From Isotricha intestinalis (Eukaryota > Ciliophora > Litostomatea > Vestibuliferida > Isotrichidae): a DNA stretch of 32,007 bases. The translations under genes and the position numbers were made by a program. The notes under the pieces are model-generated. The model did not search any database, was not told where the DNA came from, and worked only from the letters and a program-made list of their open reading frames with translations. The stretch covers positions 1-32,007 of the forward strand of contig JAJJLU010000553.1 of the NCBI GenBank assembly GCA_023807065.1, in the 5' to 3' direction. This document shows, one piece after another, positions 27,459 to 32,007 of the stretch (the first letter of the stretch is position 1; each line of letters begins with the position of its first letter).

Positions 27459-28772
27459 TTAATTTAACTCAAAACTTAAAGCAACTTTTTGAATAAAAGA
27501 TAAATTACCTTCATTTAATTTTTTCATTAATTCTTCTTTTCTTTTCCTTTCTATTTTTTCAAAATCTAAATCTAAAGGAGGAATCAATTCACCGTTATTA
27601 TTTTTTGGAATAGAATCAAATTCTGATTTCATTATAACTTTATCATAAAAATATAAAGCATTTAAATCAAAAATATTTTTTTTATTAAATTCTTCTATTC
27701 TATTTTGAAATACTGTTTGTTTTTTTTTTATTTTTTTCTTTTCTTTTTCAGTTGATAAAGAAATTAAAATTGACGAATTTGTACTTTTACTTATTATTTG
27801 TTGTTCTTGTATTGACATTGTATTGAAAATTTTTTTTTTTAAATTTTCAATTTCCAAATCTTTTTGATTTAATAATTTTATATTATATATTTGAGCTTTT
27901 TCTATTGAAATTAATTTTTTTTTATTTAATTCATATTCTTCTTTTAAATTCTTTAATTCTAAATAATATTCATTTACAATATCATGTATTTCAATTAAAA
28001 TATTTTTAAATAAAGCTTTATTTTCTTCTGGTAAAATTGAAATAATTTCTTCAAATATTTTTTGTATTGAATTATATTTTTTATTTCTATTATTTTTATT
28101 TTCCTTTATTGTATTATTTAATTTTTCATTTAAGTCATTAAATTGTACCGTTAAATTTTTTAAATTTCTTTTTGAACTTTTAGAAGAATTATTATAATAT
28201 TTCATTTGTTTTGAAATAATATGATTTCGCTTTAAATTAATAATATTTTTATTAGAATGTGCATATGAAAAAGTATTTGTTCTTAAATGTTTATGATTAA
28301 TAAGGTTTTTAAAAATATCTCTTTGATTTCTTTTATTTTCTTCTATATTATTTGGAATAATTGAATTTGAAAAAGAGAAATCATTTGTCATTGTAATGAT
28401 ATTTTTTTGTGGTTTCATTCTACTTTTATTTTTTAATTGATTTTTTTTTCCTTTATTTTTTGGTTTTATTAAATTTAAAGAACTATGTTCATGAAATAGA
28501 CTATCTGTATTTATTTTTGAATTTTTTTTTTTATATTTCTTTTTAAAATTTGAACTATTTGTTAAACTTAACATACTAATTATATTCTTTTTTGTAATTT
28601 TTTGAAGGTGATTTGAAGTATTGTTTTTGGTTAATGTATTTAATTTTTGATTTGATGATTCGTTTGGAAATTCTGTGAATGAATATTTTAAACATGGTGA
28701 ATTTGATGTTGCTTTTCCTTTTTTTATATTATCTTTAGAATTACCTGAAATTTTGTTTTTATAAACTTTCAT
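27459..28772 (-). CDS. Unassigned basic coiled-coil protein (437 aa)
   Basis: Family not recognised. Residues 1-205 are Lys/Asn/Ser-rich and basic. Residues ~205-325 form a coiled coil in two parts (LFKNILIEIHDIVNEYYLEL and ISIEKAQIYNIKLLNQKDLE). A short conserved-looking C-terminal module follows: FDLNALYFYDKVIMKSEFDS, then LIPPLDLDFEKIERKRKEEL and a final helix SFIQKVALSFELN. A disordered basic head, central coiled coil and compact C-terminal motif suggest a cytoskeletal or centrosomal linker, but nothing in the sequence fixes this. ATG start and TAA stop are clear; divergent from the membrane glycoprotein gene, 225 bp apart. Confidence 0.7.
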   Translation of the reverse strand: MKVYKNKISGNSKDNIKKGKATSNSPCLKYSFTEFPNESSNQKLNTLTKNNTSNHLQKITKKNIISMLSLTNSSNFKKKYKKKNSKINTDSLFHEHSSLNLIKPKNKGKKNQLKNKSRMKPQKNIITMTNDFSFSNSIIPNNIEENKRNQRDIFKNLINHKHLRTNTFSYAHSNKNIINLKRNHIISKQMKYYNNSSKSSKRNLKNLTVQFNDLNEKLNNTIKENKNNRNKKYNSIQKIFEEIISILPEENKALFKNILIEIHDIVNEYYLELKNLKEEYELNKKKLISIEKAQIYNIKLLNQKDLEIENLKKKIFNTMSIQEQQIISKSTNSSILISLSTEKEKKKIKKKQTVFQNRIEEFNKKNIFDLNALYFYDKVIMKSEFDSIPKNNNGELIPPLDLDFEKIERKRKEELMKKLNEGNLSFIQKVALSFELN

Positions 28773-28997
28773 TTTTTAATTAAAATAATATTTTAAATAT
28801 TAAGAAACTTAAATTTAAATTTATTTAATTGTGATTTATAAATATATAATTTTTACAAAAATGAAGAATCATATTTTAAGTAATCATTTACTATTATATC
28901 AATAATTAATTTATTTTAGAACTTTTAATTTATTTTTAATTAATATTTCAGAATTAATCAAAAAAATAAAAATTAATTTTGTAAAATAATTAAAAAA

Positions 28998-30875
28998 ATG
29001 GAAATGCTTATATTTTTTATTTTTTTAATGATATTGAATCAAAATATTTCAAAAGATATATGTAATTTAAACTATGGATCATTGAATTCATTTAATATAG
29101 AAGATAAAGCTGAAAAGGAAATAGAAATAGGAGAAAATTCAGAAATAATTTCATCTTTATTTTCTTATCATTTAATATTAGAAAGTATAAACTCAGCAGA
29201 AATAAAAGTAAAATTTAACAATGAAGAAATTATTTTAAATAAAAATAAAAATAATTTTAAAAAAGAAAATATTACATTAAAAGATAATCACATATTCATT
29301 AAATCAAATTCAGGAAAAGGAAAAGTTTCAATTATTATTGATATTCCTAAAGATAAAACTCAATATATAAAAAAAAATATTCTAAATAAAAATTTTGAAA
29401 AAGAATATGTATATTTTGAAATACCAACAAATAAATCCAATTTGTTTTCAAATTTAATAATAGAAAACACTGATAAAGTTGAAAGTAATATAAATTTAGT
29501 TATAAAAAAATCAGATTCCAATTTTTCTTATTTCACTGATAATGATAAAAAACAAATTCCATCTTCCTTTGAATTTACTTTAAATAATTCTGAATATAAT
29601 GTTATTATATTAAAATTGAATAATCCAAGTAAATATATTTATAGTTTTAGTTATTTTGAAATTGAAAAAATAGATTCATATCAAAATTATTCTTTAATTT
29701 TAAATAATACTCAAAAATATAAAATCCTTAAATATGAAAATAATCCAATAAGAGCAAATGAAAGTAAATTAATATTTCAATTTCAAAAAGTTAATTTTTC
29801 AGGATTTTATTTATATAATAATATGTCAAAAATATATTTTTCAGAAGAAAATAATCCAATAAATTTTATTAATAAATCCAATGAATTAGTAAATAAATAT
29901 GAATATTTATTATTTCCTAAAGGATCGTATTATATTTTATTTTATAATTCATTATTAAAAAATTATTTTGATTATTTATATATAAATAATCCCGGAGAAC
30001 AAAGAGAATTGATAATAAATAAAACTTATTATTATTCATATAAAATAAATTCAGATCAACAATATTATTTTTTTAAAATCCCAAAAAATAATAAAGACAG
30101 GACTCTTCAGTTAGATTTTTCTTATATAAAATTATCAGAAAAAGCTGATTTTAATTTCCAAATATATTATTGGAATTCCTCTTCGACAGAAGATAAAAGT
30201 ATAATTAATCAAGTAACTAAAAATAGTGATTTCCCAGTTACTTTATTTATTCAATCTAATAATGATATGTATTTTAAAATTTATAACTCTGGAAAAAATA
30301 CAATAGCATCTGATTTATTAGATGTTGTATTTTTTATTTATGAGGGATATAATAATATAATTGATTTAAGTCAAAATAATAGAATTATAATGCCTGTGAT
30401 TTCACAAAAATTCCATAAAAAATTTTTTATGGATATATCAAATATGAACGGTAATATTTCTTTTTTATTATGGAAACATAATTCATTGTCAAATAAAGCA
30501 ATTGAATATAAATTAAATTACCATAAAAATGCAAAAGAAGGTGAAAATGAAACATCAAATTTTCAAAAAACAATTTTACAAGAAGTTTTTGGAAATAATG
30601 GATTCAAGAATTTATCTTTTATTAAAAATTCAAATCATACATCAATGGTAATTTTTCTTGAACTAGAAAGTCATCCAATAGATCTTTATAATGATATTCC
30701 ATCTTTTTATCTTGAATATATTAATAATAAATCAAATAATTTATTTAAAATAATATTAATTAGTATAATTATAGTAGTAATAGCAGCAGTTATCATTATT
30801 TTATTTGTTCAAAAAAAGAAAAGAAATATAAGTAATTCAGATTATTTACAAATGGGAAAATTAGAAAATGAATAA
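28998..30875 (+). CDS. Type I membrane glycoprotein, family unknown, with tyrosine sorting motif
   Basis: 625 residues. An N-terminal signal peptide (MEMLIFFIFLMILNQNIS, cut near 18) leads into a ~560-residue lumenal or surface region, rich in beta-strand patterns and N-glycosylation sequons. It has very few Cys, so it is not a Cys-rich surface antigen. A single transmembrane helix at ~585-604 is followed by KKKR (606-609) and a 16-residue tail containing YLQM (616-619), a YxxM tyrosine signal of the type read by AP adaptor complexes. The strands around 115-180 and 330-440 repeat a 'YYFKIP'/'VYFEIP' style (EYVYFEIPTNK; QYYFFKIPKNN), suggesting two or more related beta-sandwich domains. Ligand and role unknown; endosomal cycling receptor is an inference. 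Confidence 0.75.
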   Translation: MEMLIFFIFLMILNQNISKDICNLNYGSLNSFNIEDKAEKEIEIGENSEIISSLFSYHLILESINSAEIKVKFNNEEIILNKNKNNFKKENITLKDNHIFIKSNSGKGKVSIIIDIPKDKTQYIKKNILNKNFEKEYVYFEIPTNKSNLFSNLIIENTDKVESNINLVIKKSDSNFSYFTDNDKKQIPSSFEFTLNNSEYNVIILKLNNPSKYIYSFSYFEIEKIDSYQNYSLILNNTQKYKILKYENNPIRANESKLIFQFQKVNFSGFYLYNNMSKIYFSEENNPINFINKSNELVNKYEYLLFPKGSYYILFYNSLLKNYFDYLYINNPGEQRELIINKTYYYSYKINSDQQYYFFKIPKNNKDRTLQLDFSYIKLSEKADFNFQIYYWNSSSTEDKSIINQVTKNSDFPVTLFIQSNNDMYFKIYNSGKNTIASDLLDVVFFIYEGYNNIIDLSQNNRIIMPVISQKFHKKFFMDISNMNGNISFLLWKHNSLSNKAIEYKLNYHKNAKEGENETSNFQKTILQEVFGNNGFKNLSFIKNSNHTSMVIFLELESHPIDLYNDIPSFYLEYINNKSNNLFKIILISIIIVVIAAVIIILFVQKKKRNISNSDYLQMGKLENE

Positions 30876-31500
30876 ATTAATTAATTAATAATAATATTAT
30901 AATAAATAAAACACTTTATTTTAATTTCATTAATTAAACTATAAAATAAAGAATTATTCATTTGATTATTGATATTGTAAAATATATATCATGTCATTAT
31001 TAATAGATATTAAATTTTTAAAAATTTTTTTTAATAAATATTTATTTATTATATGCTCATTATGAATTTCTTAAAAAGTTAAAAAAAAATTTTATATATT
31101 TCCTTTTTTTATCTTCTAATTTTATTTAAATTTAAAATTATCTTTTATTTCATAAAAATCTATATTGTATTAATTATAATAATAATAATTCTTTTTATTT
31201 TGAAGATTTAGTGTTTAATCTTCTCTTCATAATACAATTTTTTTTCTTTCTAATTTTACGATTGAATAATTGTTTTAAAGATTCATATTTTTTATACAAA
31301 TAATAACAATGATTATTTTTATTAATAATAATCATACAATAATCTAAATCCTTTTATAATATCTACTTCATAATTATATTTTAGATTTTACATCTTCTTC
31401 TTTTCTTTCATTTTTTAATGAAATTTCTTGTTTTGAAATTTGAATGTCTTATTCTTAGGATAAAGAAAAAAAGAAAAAAAATAATCTTTTTCTTTTATTA
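30876..31500. other. Subtelomeric AT-rich spacer
   Basis: No open frame of note and no RNA gene recognised. T-rich and A-rich blocks alternate, with short simple repeats (AAT/TTA near 31175 and 31320). It separates the last intact gene from the relic next to the telomere. Confidence 0.5.
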
Positions 31501-31931
31501 ATTGCTATATTTGGAGACAATATTTATTGGATTAGAAATTTTGGGGAATAATAAATTGTTTGATAAGAACAATAATAAAATATAAATATAACATCCAATT
31601 AAATTTGATTTGAACAAGAAAAAAAAGAGTCATCATATAATTCATATGGAATTGAATCAGGAGAAACAAAAGGAAGATTATTAAAAGAAGATCTATAAAT
31701 TTATGGATTAAGTTTCCTCTATATTTAGAAAAATATTAAAAAAAACAAATCAATGTTTTTAATGAACAAAGGGTAGTATAATTAATTAATAAATTTAATT
31801 TTATTCACAATAATTTTTTAACCCAATCATATGGATCTTATATTGAAGAAGTAAAAGAAAAAGAAATAAAGAGTTTTAATATTTTAAAATTGAATTATTG
31901 CATATATTTCTGCTTTTATATTGAAAAATAA
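31501..31931 (+). pseudogene. Probable subtelomeric gene relic
   Basis: Two long coding-like blocks lie in different frames. Frame one, 31501-31770, includes IAIFGDNIYWIRNFGE, a 29-codon open block (FEQEKKESSYNSYGIESGET, then KGRLLKEDL), then IYGLSFLYI and KNIKKNKSMFLMNKG, broken by TAA, TAG and TGA codons. Frame two is open for 49 codons from 31782 to a TAA at 31929 (LTQSYGSYIEEVKEKEIKSF, then NILKLNYC). GC and Gly/Glu codon content exceed the surrounding spacer. It ends about 50 bp before the telomere repeat. No family identified. It could instead be a short intact 3' exon of a gene with introns, though no convincing splice sites were found. Confidence 0.4.
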
Positions 31932-31979
31932 TATTAAAAAATAATTTTTTTTTGAATTTAAAATTATTTTAAGGATTTT

Positions 31980-32007
31980 GGGGATTGGGGATTGGGGATT
32001 GGGGATT
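31980..32007 (+). repeat. Telomeric repeat array (GGGGATT)4 at the right edge
   Basis: Four perfect 7-mers GGGGATT run to the last base, preceded by a degenerate GGATTTT. The G-rich strand reads 5' to 3' toward the edge, the orientation expected at a right-hand chromosome end. In DNA that is over 80% AT, such a G-rich array is not a chance event. The complementary unit is CCCCAAT (C4A2T), one base longer than the C4A2 of Tetrahymena. Confidence 0.88.

Noticed and set aside
1..32007. CRISPR arrays, bacterial promoters, ribosome binding sites, insertion sequences
   Set aside because: No direct-repeat/spacer pattern, no transposase or inverted-repeat element, and the gene content is nuclear eukaryotic.
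1..32007. Reassigned genetic code (TAA/TAG as Gln) for the intact genes
   Set aside because: Long conserved genes contain no internal TAA, TAG or TGA, and protein ends match family ends at these codons (for example the carrier and TTC5).

Overview
The window looks like the end of a linear nuclear chromosome from a very AT-rich, gene-dense single-celled eukaryote. The evidence is: proteins of purely eukaryotic families (TTC5, an ADP/ATP carrier, a cyclin, an FCP1-like HAD domain, RING-H2, an SLC22-like transporter); a CCA-less nuclear-type tRNA-Gln; Asn/Lys/Ile-rich low-complexity proteins; almost no introns; and four perfect copies of a G-rich 7-mer (GGGGATT; C4A2T on the other strand) running off the right edge. 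The repeat is one base longer than the C4A2/TTGGGG telomere of Tetrahymena. Genes run open for hundreds of codons with no in-frame TAA, TAG or TGA and end mostly in TAA, so the standard genetic code applies. A ciliate that keeps the standard code fits best, but this is inference; no rRNA or other decisive marker is present.

Layout. 1-6.6 kb: the 3' part of a TTC5 gene (cut by the left edge), a convergent small nuclear protein with a TFIIS-N-like fold and a PNUTS-like PP1-docking motif, a membrane-anchored pepsin-like protein with altered active-site loops, a divergent protein with a ubiquitin-like N-terminus and an EF-hand, and a zinc-finger/RING-H2 E3. 6.6-15 kb: a 1520-residue IQ-motif and repeat protein flanked by two ~1 kb gene-poor gaps, then an SLC22-type transporter. 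15-19 kb: two unassigned basic proteins in tandem, a tRNA-Gln(UUG), and what looks like decayed coding sequence. 19-25 kb: an Asn-rich protein with a possible NEK-kinase-like tail behind an (AAT)n tract, a small membrane/coiled-coil protein, an FCP1-like protein lacking the nucleophilic Asp, and a divergent cyclin. 25-31 kb: an ADP/ATP-type carrier, a VwkA-like VWA protein, a small coiled-coil protein resembling SSNA1/DIP13, an unassigned coiled-coil protein and a type I membrane glycoprotein. 31-32 kb: a subtelomeric gene relic and the telomere.

There is no operon logic. Several themes recur: microtubule biology (TTC5, possible SSNA1, possible Sfi1-like scaffold), enzyme folds with altered catalytic residues (aspartic protease, FCP1-like), and fragments of decayed genes between intact ones. 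Short divergent gaps of 91 and 93 bp imply very compact shared promoters.
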